DNA of 5,248 bases, from positions 1-5,248 of the forward strand of contig JAERMP010000240.1 of NCBI GenBank assembly GCA_016844515.1, given 5' to 3'. Shown one piece after another: positions 1 through 5,248 of the stretch. Below the pieces are notes generated by a model, which did not search any database, was not told where the DNA came from, and saw only the letters and a list, made by a program, of their open reading frames with translations. Numbering within the stretch: the first letter of the stretch is position 1; each line of letters starts with the position of its first letter. A program made the translations under genes and the position numbers. This DNA is from Thermoleophilia bacterium. GTDB taxonomy: Bacteria; Actinomycetota; Thermoleophilia; Gaiellales; Gaiellaceae.

Positions 1-653
1 ACCACCTCCGCCGCCTCCGCGAGATCATGACCGGGCCGGGTCTTCGTCACGACTGCGAGGTCGGCGTCCAAGGCCCGGCTGAGGCGACGGGCGAGCTTGA
101 CGCGGCCGAGATCGGGAGAGACTGCGGCGAGCGTCGCTCCGTCCCGGGCGAGCTCTCGAAAGTGGGCTGCAAAGAGCGGCAGAGCGGTCATGTGGTCCAC
201 CGGAATCCCGAAGAAGCCCTGAATCTGGCCGGCATGCAGGTCCATCGTGAGAAGGCGATCGGCGCCTGCAGCCTCGAGCAGATCCGCCACGAGACGAGCC
301 GAGATCGGCTCCCGCGAGGCCGACTTCTTGTCCTGCCGCGAGTACGGAAACCAGGGCATCACCGCGGTGATCCGGTGCGCCGAGGCGAGACGGGCAGCGT
401 GGATCATGAGCAGGAGCTCCACAAGGTGGTCGTTCACCGGCGGCGAGCACGACTGAACGAGGAATACGTCGGCGCCGCGGATGGACTCACCGAACCGGCA
501 GTACGTCTCACCATTGGCGAACGTCTCGTGCTCGACCGGACCGAGGGCTGTGCCCAGCCGATCAGCAATCTGTTCGGCCAGCCCGCGATTCGAGGTGCCC
601 GAAAAGACGAGAGGCTTCCGGCGCCGCAGCAGCGACCGTACCCCCAAGCGCAT
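1..653 (-). CDS. prs: Ribose-phosphate pyrophosphokinase (PRPP synthetase), C-terminus cut by window edge
   Basis: Transfers pyrophosphate from ATP to ribose 5-phosphate, giving PRPP for nucleotide, His, Trp and NAD synthesis in the cytosol. I translated the minus strand from the ATG at 653-651; 217 residues are visible. Family landmarks appear in order: FSGT (17-20), FANGE (45-49, the FSDGE position of the ATP site), the basic flexible loop RQDKKSASREP (106-116), DLHAGQIQGFF (138-148), SPDLGRVKLAR (179-189) and TKTRP (203-207), which keeps the catalytic Lys and second Arg of the usual KRRP. Bacterial enzymes are about 310-320 residues, so roughly 100 are missing, including the ribose-phosphate (DDMIDTAGT-type) loop. 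The ATG lies one base after the stop of the upstream HhH gene and has no Shine-Dalgarno of its own, which suggests translational coupling. The N-terminus carries a short basic extension (RSLLRRRK). The family call is firm; class and allosteric behaviour cannot be judged. Confidence 0.95.
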   Translation of the reverse strand, partial: MRLGVRSLLRRRKPLVFSGTSNRGLAEQIADRLGTALGPVEHETFANGETYCRFGESIRGADVFLVQSCSPPVNDHLVELLLMIHAARLASAHRITAVMPWFPYSRQDKKSASREPISARLVADLLEAAGADRLLTMDLHAGQIQGFFGIPVDHMTALPLFAAHFRELARDGATLAAVSPDLGRVKLARRLSRALDADLAVVTKTRPGHDLAEAAEV

Positions 654-654
654 G

Positions 655-1395
655 TCAGTAGTGGACGAACTGATCGCGGTCAAAGGCGGCGAAGGGACAC
701 TCCTCTCCGCCGGGACACCCGGCTAGATCGTGACAGAGCGCCAGTCGCACGAGCGCTGTCTCGAGGTCACGGACGTCGAGGCGGGCAGCCGCGGCGACAG
801 CAGAAAGCGCCTCTGATCCGGCAGGCCATTGGAGGTGGCAGGCGGCAGCAGCGGCGCGATGGCCGGGCGGCACGTTGGCACCCGGCCACACCCCTCGTAA
901 CTCGCGGAGGAACGCCCGAATCGTCACCGGTCCCCAGCCGGGAAGAGCTCCGAGGGCACGCTCGAGCTCGTCGGTGGCAACGATCTGGTCGCCGAGAATG
1001 GCGATCCGTCCGTCGTATCGATCGGCGATGGTTTCGGCGAGTGCCAGGAGCCGGGATGCCGTGCGCTCGTCGTAGCGCACATAGCCGCCTTCATCGAGAA
1101 GAGCGACAAGCTCCTCATGATCGCGTTCGCCTGCATCGGCGATCGTTCGGACTCCCGCTCGCTCCAGCACGCGGTATGTGCGCATGGCAACGGACGTCGA
1201 GATCCGGTTGCCGAACAGCGTCGCGGCAAGCGCCCAACGCTCGATTTCTTCCGCGCCGCGGTCGACGTCGATGCCGAGCTCGAGCGAGAAGCGACCTCCG
1301 AGGGTTGCGACGAGGTGCCGCGCGCGGCAGCTCGCGGCGAATCCATACACCCGTCCCCGGCTTCGATGCGTAGAAGACGATGCAAAAACGCTCAT
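655..1395 (-). CDS. HhH-GPD-like DNA repair-superfamily protein, probably without canonical glycosylase residues
   Basis: 246 residues, mostly helical. Residues 36-135 resemble the N-terminal part of HhH-GPD glycosylases and their uncharacterised relatives (LATLFGNRIS..., LLDEGGYVRYDERTA). A helix-hairpin-helix follows at about 148-162 (LPGWGPVTIRAF), then RELRGVWP (164-171). In endonuclease III the hairpin carries a catalytic Lys; here that position is Val (GPV). The essential Asp downstream is not evident: the matching stretch reads NVPPGHRA. Cysteines at 186, 221, 227 and 233 (spacing x34, x5, x5) could form a metal site but do not fit the endonuclease III Fe-S pattern (x6, x2, x5). I chose the ATG at 1395-1393 because AGGGAG lies five bases upstream; an in-frame ATG at 1563 would add 56 residues unlike the family. 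It is first in an operon with prs. It could be a DNA-binding or lesion-recognition protein rather than an enzyme. The superfamily call is good; the function is unknown. Confidence 0.8.
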   Translation of the reverse strand: MSVFASSSTHRSRGRVYGFAASCRARHLVATLGGRFSLELGIDVDRGAEEIERWALAATLFGNRISTSVAMRTYRVLERAGVRTIADAGERDHEELVALLDEGGYVRYDERTASRLLALAETIADRYDGRIAILGDQIVATDELERALGALPGWGPVTIRAFLRELRGVWPGANVPPGHRAAAAACHLQWPAGSEALSAVAAAARLDVRDLETALVRLALCHDLAGCPGGEECPFAAFDRDQFVHY

Positions 1396-1400
1396 CGGCA

Positions 1401-1406
1401 CTCCCT
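1401..1406 (-). promoter_or_regulatory. Ribosome binding site of the HhH gene
   Basis: On the minus strand this reads AGGGAG, five bases before the ATG at 1395-1393. It decides the start in favour of the 246-residue form over the longer frame opening at 1563. Confidence 0.75.
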
Positions 1407-1750
1407 GGACGTATCGCCGTTTCTCGTGAGCGAGTCTTGAGTCTCGCCGGGGACTCGACAAGCGGGGATCCGCTGATCGCGTGTTCGGGGTTTTACGGGC
1501 TCTGCCGGCAGCACTTCCGACCGCGCCGGATGCGCCCGAGACGAAGACGGTCCCGCCCGGCACCGGTCTCCCGATCTATCCTTCGCTCCGCCAAGGCCGC
1601 GTGTGTGAAGCCGCATCCGTGGCGCTTAGGAGCTCTTCATCGGCTGAGCGGCAGTGTCGACCGCACTGGGCGATGTCACTTACTGCGAATCAGTATTTGC
1701 CCCGATGACCAGCTCTGACCTACGCGGCATGCTCGCATGGCTCGGATCTG

Positions 1751-1758
1751 AAAGGAGG
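1751..1758 (+). promoter_or_regulatory. Strong Shine-Dalgarno for the DUF1918 gene
   Basis: AAAGGAGG lies five bases before the GTG at 1764. It is the best ribosome binding site in the window and sets a GTG start for the first plus-strand gene. A GTG two bases earlier (1762) is in another frame that does not give the conserved protein. Confidence 0.85.
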
Positions 1759-1763
1759 ATTGT

Positions 1764-1994
1764 GTGGACAGAACCGCACAAGCACCCCTCGTCGGCGACA
1801 TCGTCGTGATCTCGGGTCACCGCGTCGGCGAGCCGGAGCGGACCGGGGAGATTCTCGAGCTGCTCGGCGAGCCGAGTCACCAGCATTTCCGCGTCCGCTG
1901 GGACGACGGCCATGAAAGCCTGTTCCATCCGGGCAGTGACGCGACCATCCGGCACTCGACGCATCGCCGGGTATCGCCGAAGGCAAAGCGATGA
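1764..1994 (+). CDS. DUF1918 domain protein
   Basis: 76 residues from a GTG start with a near-perfect Shine-Dalgarno. Residues 10-62 match the DUF1918 pattern that I recognise from actinobacterial proteins: VGDIVVISGHRVGEPERTGEI, then HFRVRWDDGHESLFHPGSDA. The alternating hydrophobic strands with a conserved WDDGHESLF segment suggest a small SH3-like beta barrel. The last 14 residues are basic (RHSTHRRVSPKAKR) and probably disordered. There is no signal peptide or membrane segment, so it is expected in the cytosol. The role of the domain is unknown and I assign none. The stop overlaps the start of the YbaK-like gene by ATGA, so the two are probably translated together, and this gene is probably first in the plus-strand unit. 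Confidence 0.9.
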   Translation: MDRTAQAPLVGDIVVISGHRVGEPERTGEILELLGEPSHQHFRVRWDDGHESLFHPGSDATIRHSTHRRVSPKAKR

Positions 1995-2467
1995 CGACAC
2001 GTACTGCGCCGGGAAGCCTCGTGCAACAGCTCGAACGGGCGTCCATCGCCTACGAGCTCATCGGCCATCCGCGGACCACGAGCGCGGCCGCCGAGGCCCG
2101 CACTCTCGGTCTCGACCCGCGTGAGGTCGCGAAGACCGTCGTGCTGGTGACCCCCGACGGCTTCGTCCGCGCCGTCCTGCCCGCCTCGGAACGCCTCGAC
2201 CTGGGCAAAGTGCGGACCATTCTCGACACGAAGGACGTTCAACTCGCGACCGAGGAGGTCCTGGCGGGCGCGTATCCGGACTTCGAGCTCGGAGCCGTGC
2301 CTCCGCTGACGGGTGGCGACGGCGACCGCGTGCTCGTAGACCGCCGCCTTTGCGAGAACGACTCGGTCGTGCTCGAAGCAGGCACGCACGAGCAGTCGCT
2401 CCGGCTGCGGACGGCCGATCTGGTGGAGCTCTCCGGCGCGCGGCTTGCCGATCTGTCCCAGGACTGA
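1991..2467 (+). CDS. YbaK/EbsC-type aminoacyl-tRNA deacylase (Cys-tRNA(Pro) deacylase-like)
   Basis: 158 residues, the usual length for single-domain YbaK proteins. The family hydrolyses tRNAs carrying the wrong amino acid, free of the synthetase; E. coli YbaK acts on Cys-tRNA(Pro). Features seen: AAAEARTLGL (32-41), the conserved Lys in VAKTVVL (Lys48, matching the essential Lys of YbaK), LPASERLDLGKV (63-74), PDFELGAVPPL (96-106, the family G-x-x-P-P loop), VLVDRRL (114-120) and GTHEQSL (131-137, the GxH..SL motif). The ATG overlaps the DUF1918 stop (ATGA), with AAGG (1980-1983) seven bases upstream. The exact substrate cannot be read from sequence: YbaK, ProX and other editing domains share this fold, so a more specific gene name is not justified. 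The glycosyltransferase starts five bases after its stop. Confidence 0.9.
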   Translation: MTTRTAPGSLVQQLERASIAYELIGHPRTTSAAAEARTLGLDPREVAKTVVLVTPDGFVRAVLPASERLDLGKVRTILDTKDVQLATEEVLAGAYPDFELGAVPPLTGGDGDRVLVDRRLCENDSVVLEAGTHEQSLRLRTADLVELSGARLADLSQD

Positions 2468-2472
2468 GAACC

Positions 2473-3543
2473 GTGCGAACGAGCCTGCGCGGAGCTACGC
2501 TCGGCGCCCGCACCGGGCGGACCAGCGAGCGGAGCCGCCGGCCTCTCACAGATGCGCTCCGAATCGCCATGCTGTGCCCGATCTGGTTCCCCGTGCCGCC
2601 TCCCCGCTACGGAGGAATCGAAGGAGTCGTGGCGCTGCTCGCCGAAGGTCTCGGCGACGCCGGCCACGACGTCACCGTCTTCGCCTCCGGGGACTCCGAG
2701 ACCGACGCGAGGTTGTCTTGGATCTACCGCCGCGCGCCCAGCGAGCGAATCGGAGAGCCGCTTCCCGAGCTCCGCCACGTCCTCGCCTGCTACGAGCGCT
2801 CGGAGGAGTTCGACGTCATCAGCGACCACACAGGGCCATTGGCCGCCGCACTCGGACAGCTCAGCGCCGCACCGGTCCTGCACACGGTGCATGGCCCACT
2901 CGACGGCGAGCTGGGTGACGCCTACGAGCAGATCGCTCGCGGCGCGCCGCGTCTCGGGCTGATCTCGCTATCTCGCAGCCAGCGTCGACCCCGACTCTCT
3001 CTGCCGTGGGTGGCCAACTGCCCGAACGCGATCGACCCGTCGCGATTCCGGTGGAGCCGAGCGCGGGGCGAATACCTGGCCTTCCTCGGCCGGATGGGAC
3101 GCGAGAAGGGCTGCCACCACGCGATCGCCGTCGCCGAGGAAACCGGGCTCCCGCTCAAGATCGCGGCCAAGTGTCGCGAGCCCGCGGAGCGGGCCTACTT
3201 CGCGGAGCAGGTCGAGCCGCATCTCAGCAGGACGATCGAGTACCTCGGCGAGATCGGACACGAGGAGAAGGTCGAGCTCCTGCGAAACGCAAGAGTCACC
3301 CTCTTCCCTGTCGACTGGGAAGAGCCATTCGGCCTTGTCATGATCGAGTCCCTGGCGTGCGGCACGCCCGTCATCGCCGCCCGCCGCGGCTCCGTCCCCG
3401 AGGTGCTCGAGCACGGCCGCACCGGCATCATCGTCGAGCGTCACGGAGATCTCGCCGCTGCGATCACCGAGGCCGATCGGCGCTACCTCCGTGCTTTCCG
3501 GGTCGCCGTCGAAGTGACCAACCAGCCAGTCGCGAGTCGGTAG
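2473..3543 (+). CDS. GT4-family glycosyltransferase, start uncertain, short C-terminus
   Basis: A retaining GT-B enzyme that would transfer a sugar from a nucleotide-sugar donor; donor and acceptor are unknown. With the GTG at 2473 it has 356 residues. The N-terminal Rossmann domain starts at LRIAMLCP (29-36), followed by the loop FPVPPPRYGGIE (39-50) typical of one GT4 group. The C-terminal domain has FLGRMGREKG (204-213) and the GT4 E-x7-E motif (Glu284 and Glu292, EPFGLVMIE), then ACGTPVIAARRGSVPEV. The GTG has AGGA nine bases upstream and lies five bases after the YbaK stop. The ATG at 2569 has no Shine-Dalgarno and would remove the first beta strand, so I prefer GTG although the first 28 residues look unlike the family. 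The C-terminus ends soon after DLAAAITEAD. Relatives usually continue with a helix of the RxxVExxFS...MVxxYExxY type, so some 15-25 residues seem missing. Confidence 0.85.
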   Translation: MRTSLRGATLGARTGRTSERSRRPLTDALRIAMLCPIWFPVPPPRYGGIEGVVALLAEGLGDAGHDVTVFASGDSETDARLSWIYRRAPSERIGEPLPELRHVLACYERSEEFDVISDHTGPLAAALGQLSAAPVLHTVHGPLDGELGDAYEQIARGAPRLGLISLSRSQRRPRLSLPWVANCPNAIDPSRFRWSRARGEYLAFLGRMGREKGCHHAIAVAEETGLPLKIAAKCREPAERAYFAEQVEPHLSRTIEYLGEIGHEEKVELLRNARVTLFPVDWEEPFGLVMIESLACGTPVIAARRGSVPEVLEHGRTGIIVERHGDLAAAITEADRRYLRAFRVAVEVTNQPVASR

Positions 3544-3586
3544 TTGCCCCACCGACATCCTCGCGACGCTTGTCTCGCTCTCGAGC

Positions 3587-4651
3587 ATGAGCGACAGCTC
3601 TCGTAACAGGTTGGATCCAGAGGTCTTCGACCTCCCCGTCGAGAAGATCCGAGACGGGTACTACACCGACGCGTACTTCAGCCACGCGCGGTCGGCGCTG
3701 CTCGCCGACGGTCGCCACCCACGGGTGCTGATGCAGGTCTTCCAGAAGAAAGAGGCGGTCCTCGGCGGCATGGACGAGGCGATCGCGATCCTGAAGCTCT
3801 GCTCGCACGGGTGGCGCGAACTCGTCGTGCATGCACTCCACGACGGCGACGTGATCGAGCCCTGGGAGACGGTGCTCACGATCGAAGGGGACTACACGCT
3901 GTTCGCCCACCTCGAGACCGTCTACCTCGGTGTCCTGGCTCGGCGAACGCTGGTCTCCACGAACGTTCGCCGGGTCGTCGAGGCGGCGAACGGGAAGCAG
4001 ATCCTCTACTTTCCCGCCCGCCACGACCACCATCGCGTTCAGACGGGCGACGGCTACGCCGCTCACATCGCAGGCGCGATCGGCGTCTCCACTGACGCTC
4101 AGGCTTCCTGGTGGGGAGGCCGCGGCATCGGGACCGTCCCGCACGGTCTCATCGCGGCCTATGACGGCGACACGGTGCTTGCCGCGCGCAGATTCGCCAC
4201 CTGGGCACCCAGTGACCTGAACATCGTCGTCCTGGTCGATTTCGAGAACGACTCTGTGAAGACGTCGCTGGAGGTAGCCCGCGCCCTCGGTCCGCGCTTG
4301 TGGGGTGTCCGTCTGGACACGTCGGGCGACCTCGTGGATAAAGCGCTCTGGGACGAGATGGGTGACTTCGACCCGCGCGGCGTCAACGAGCGACTCGTCC
4401 GCAAGGTCCGAGATGCGCTCGACGCCGAGGGCTTCCGGGACGTGCGGATCGTCGTCTCGGGTGGATTCACGGTCGAGAAGATCCGCGCGTTCGAGGAGCG
4501 CGGTGTCCCGGTCGACGCCTACGGTGTGGGCTCGTCGCTGATCCGCGGTGAGAACGACTTCACGGCCGACGTGGTGATGACCGACGGCAAGCCGCGCGCG
4601 AAGGCCGGGCGATGGTTGCGACCAAACCCTCACCTCGAGTTCGTCACCTGA
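3587..4651 (+). CDS. pncB: Nicotinate phosphoribosyltransferase, short form
   Basis: Converts nicotinate and PRPP, with ATP, to nicotinate mononucleotide in the Preiss-Handler route of NAD salvage (cytosol). 354 residues. Seen: DGYYTDAYF (23-31) at the N-terminus, QVFQKKEAVLGG (50-61), the STNVRR segment (124-129), FPARHDHH (142-149), a His in GTVPHGLI (His186, where the phosphorylated His of the family lies), VRLDTSGD (241-248), and the phosphate-binding SGGF (291-294) and GVGSSL (313-318). These fit the compact NAPRTase/quinolinate PRTase fold, of the kind known from Thermoplasma acidophilum, rather than the longer E. coli type. The ATG at 3587 has no visible Shine-Dalgarno, and 43 bases separate it from the glycosyltransferase stop. 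A nicotinamidase gene downstream supports nicotinate over quinolinate or nicotinamide as substrate. The gene symbol is assigned by function, not close orthology. Confidence 0.92.
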   Translation: MSDSSRNRLDPEVFDLPVEKIRDGYYTDAYFSHARSALLADGRHPRVLMQVFQKKEAVLGGMDEAIAILKLCSHGWRELVVHALHDGDVIEPWETVLTIEGDYTLFAHLETVYLGVLARRTLVSTNVRRVVEAANGKQILYFPARHDHHRVQTGDGYAAHIAGAIGVSTDAQASWWGGRGIGTVPHGLIAAYDGDTVLAARRFATWAPSDLNIVVLVDFENDSVKTSLEVARALGPRLWGVRLDTSGDLVDKALWDEMGDFDPRGVNERLVRKVRDALDAEGFRDVRIVVSGGFTVEKIRAFEERGVPVDAYGVGSSLIRGENDFTADVVMTDGKPRAKAGRWLRPNPHLEFVT

Positions 4652-4792
4652 TCGCAACTTCCGTACAAACCTCGTACTCGTTGTCGACGCGATCGCCAGA
4701 GCTCCGGAGTGTTCGGAGTGCGGCTTTCCCGACACCGTGATCGGGACCGCCACGGATGCCGCGTCCCATTGCAGGTTGGAAGATCGTGTGGG
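4652..4792 (+). other. Spacer between nicotinate phosphoribosyltransferase and nicotinamidase, with inverted and direct repeats
   Basis: These 141 bases contain no supported gene. They hold CTCCG (4702-4706) with CGGAG (4714-4718), the direct repeat CGGAGTG at 4705-4711 and 4714-4720, and the stronger hairpin listed separately. One frame reads through a CSECGF string (4710-4727) and ends in a TGA (4794-4796) overlapping the nicotinamidase ATG, but it has no usable start upstream, so I do not call it a gene. No run of T follows any hairpin, so none is a typical intrinsic terminator. Confidence 0.5.
4722..4751. repeat. Imperfect inverted repeat upstream of the nicotinamidase gene
   Basis: TCCCGA (4727-4732) pairs with TCGGGA (4741-4746) around an eight-base loop. 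Beyond a 2x2 internal loop, GGC (4722-4724) pairs with GCC (4749-4751). It ends about 40 bases before the ATG at 4793. It could be an operator half-site pair or an RNA hairpin; it has no T-tract. Chance occurrence in G+C-rich DNA is possible. Confidence 0.3.
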
Positions 4793-5248
4793 ATGAAAGC
4801 CCTGATTGTCATCGACATGCTCGAAGACTTCGTGCACGGCGCACTTGCGAACCCGCGCGCCGAGTCGATTCTCGATCGTCTTCGGCGGTTGCTCGCCCAC
4901 GCACGTTCCGAGGACTGGGTAATCGTCTTCGCGAATGACGCACATGAGCTGGGCGATCCCGAGCTTTCGATCTGGGGTGAGCACGCGATGGCGGGCACGC
5001 CGGGCGCGGAAGTCATCCGCGAGCTCGAGCCCCGTCCGAATGGGCGGGAGTTTCGCTGTCCGAAGCGAGCCTACGGCGCTTTCGAAGGCACGGATCTCGA
5101 CGCACGGTTACGCGCGCTCGGGGTCGACGAGGTCGTTCTCGCCGGCCAGCACACGCACATCTGCGTTCGCCACACGGCGTACGGTGCACTCGTTCGCGGG
5201 TACAGGATCACTGTGCCGAGCGACGCAGTCTGCGCGTTCGAGGGAGTC
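4793..5248 (+). CDS. pncA: Nicotinamidase (cysteine hydrolase / isochorismatase-like family), C-terminus cut by window edge
   Basis: Hydrolyses nicotinamide to nicotinate and ammonia, feeding the nicotinate phosphoribosyltransferase upstream. 152 residues are visible of an expected 180 or so. The family triad is present: Asp8 (LIVIDM), Lys91 (CPKRAYGAF) and Cys124 (QHTHICVRHTAYGAL). Metal ligands of nicotinamidases are matched by Asp49 and His51 (NDAHELGDPE) and His64 (WGEHAMAGTPGAEVI); the third His of PncA is replaced, perhaps by Glu57 or Asp55 as in archaeal nicotinamidase-like proteins. This metal site separates nicotinamidases from plain isochorismatases. MKALIVIDM at the ATG is the standard N-terminus; GGAAGA lies nine bases upstream. 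In-frame GTGs at 4709 and 4718 would add an unconserved basic extension. Ureidoacrylate or other amide hydrolase activity is less likely given the neighbour. Confidence 0.87.
   Translation, partial: MKALIVIDMLEDFVHGALANPRAESILDRLRRLLAHARSEDWVIVFANDAHELGDPELSIWGEHAMAGTPGAEVIRELEPRPNGREFRCPKRAYGAFEGTDLDARLRALGVDEVVLAGQHTHICVRHTAYGALVRGYRITVPSDAVCAFEGV

Larger units (their letters stand above)
1396..1763. other. Divergent intergenic region between the minus-strand operon and the plus-strand genes
   Basis: These 368 bases separate two divergent transcription units, so promoters for both should lie here. I could not find a convincing -35/-10 pair on either strand. Short dyads are visible: CGAGTC (1431-1436) with GACTCG (1452-1457); AGCGG (1461-1465) with CCGCT (1470-1474) around a GGAT loop; and TACTG (1681-1685) with CAGTA (1691-1695) around five bases. 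TGACC occurs at 1706-1710 and again at 1716-1720, a spacing of one helical turn. The part around 1681-1700 is less G+C-rich than its surroundings and is the likeliest place for the plus-strand promoter. No tRNA fold and no reading frame with family likeness is seen. Confidence 0.6.

Noticed and set aside
27..1373. 448-codon open frame on the plus strand across the left part of the window
   Set aside because: It is antisense to both the PRPP synthetase and the HhH gene, is very rich in Arg, and matches no family; the minus-strand products are clearly recognisable.
1461..1474. AGCGG-GGAT-CCGCT hairpin as a terminator
   Set aside because: The stem is only five pairs, no T-run follows on either strand, and it lies between divergent genes where no terminator is needed.
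1396..1563. 56-residue N-terminal extension of the HhH protein containing a GASGAVG string like a dinucleotide-binding loop
   Set aside because: No beta-alpha-beta context follows, the extension is absent from the family pattern, and a good AGGGAG binding site sits before the internal ATG at 1395.
1692..1697. AGTATT as a -10 element for the plus-strand genes
   Set aside because: No matching -35 hexamer is present 16-18 bases upstream.
1380..1718. Short open frames on both strands in the divergent intergenic region
   Set aside because: None has a Shine-Dalgarno, family likeness or codon pattern better than chance.
2239..2892. 217-codon minus-strand frame opposite the YbaK and glycosyltransferase genes
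   Set aside because: It is a shadow of two well-supported plus-strand genes and shows no recognisable domain.
3464..4984. 506-codon open frame on the minus strand opposite nicotinate phosphoribosyltransferase
   Set aside because: Long antisense frames are expected opposite G/C-ended codons. Its translation is low in hydrophobic pattern and matches nothing, whereas the plus-strand protein has clear family motifs and spans two real genes.

Overview
The window is about two thirds G+C, with strong G/C preference at third codon positions and near-continuous coding. A DUF1918 protein, GTG starts and ATGA stop/start overlaps all point to an actinobacterium. A deep-branching class such as Thermoleophilia or Rubrobacteria is plausible, but that is a guess from protein style and no marker gene fixes it.

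Left part, minus strand (1-1395): a two-gene operon. A 246-residue helix-hairpin-helix (HhH-GPD-like) protein is read first. Ribose-phosphate pyrophosphokinase (PRPP synthetase) follows one base later and runs off the left edge of the window. Positions 1396-1763 form a 368-base divergent intergenic region with short dyads and the two ribosome binding sites, but no convincing gene.

Right part, plus strand (1764-5248): five genes. They are a small DUF1918 protein, a YbaK-type aminoacyl-tRNA deacylase overlapping it by ATGA, a GT4-family glycosyltransferase starting five bases after that, a short nicotinate phosphoribosyltransferase, and a nicotinamidase of the cysteine hydrolase family that is cut by the right edge. 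The first three are clearly coupled. The last two are separated by 141 bases containing inverted repeats.

Taken together, three of the seven genes form an NAD-salvage set: nicotinamidase (nicotinamide to nicotinate), nicotinate phosphoribosyltransferase (nicotinate plus PRPP to nicotinate mononucleotide) and PRPP synthetase (source of PRPP). The HhH protein, the tRNA deacylase, the DUF1918 protein and the glycosyltransferase have no obvious place in that pathway. The least ordinary items are the HhH protein, which seems to lack the glycosylase catalytic residues and has an unusual cysteine pattern, and the structured spacer before the nicotinamidase. I see no mobile element, CRISPR array, tRNA or rRNA, and no clear new defence or biosynthetic system.
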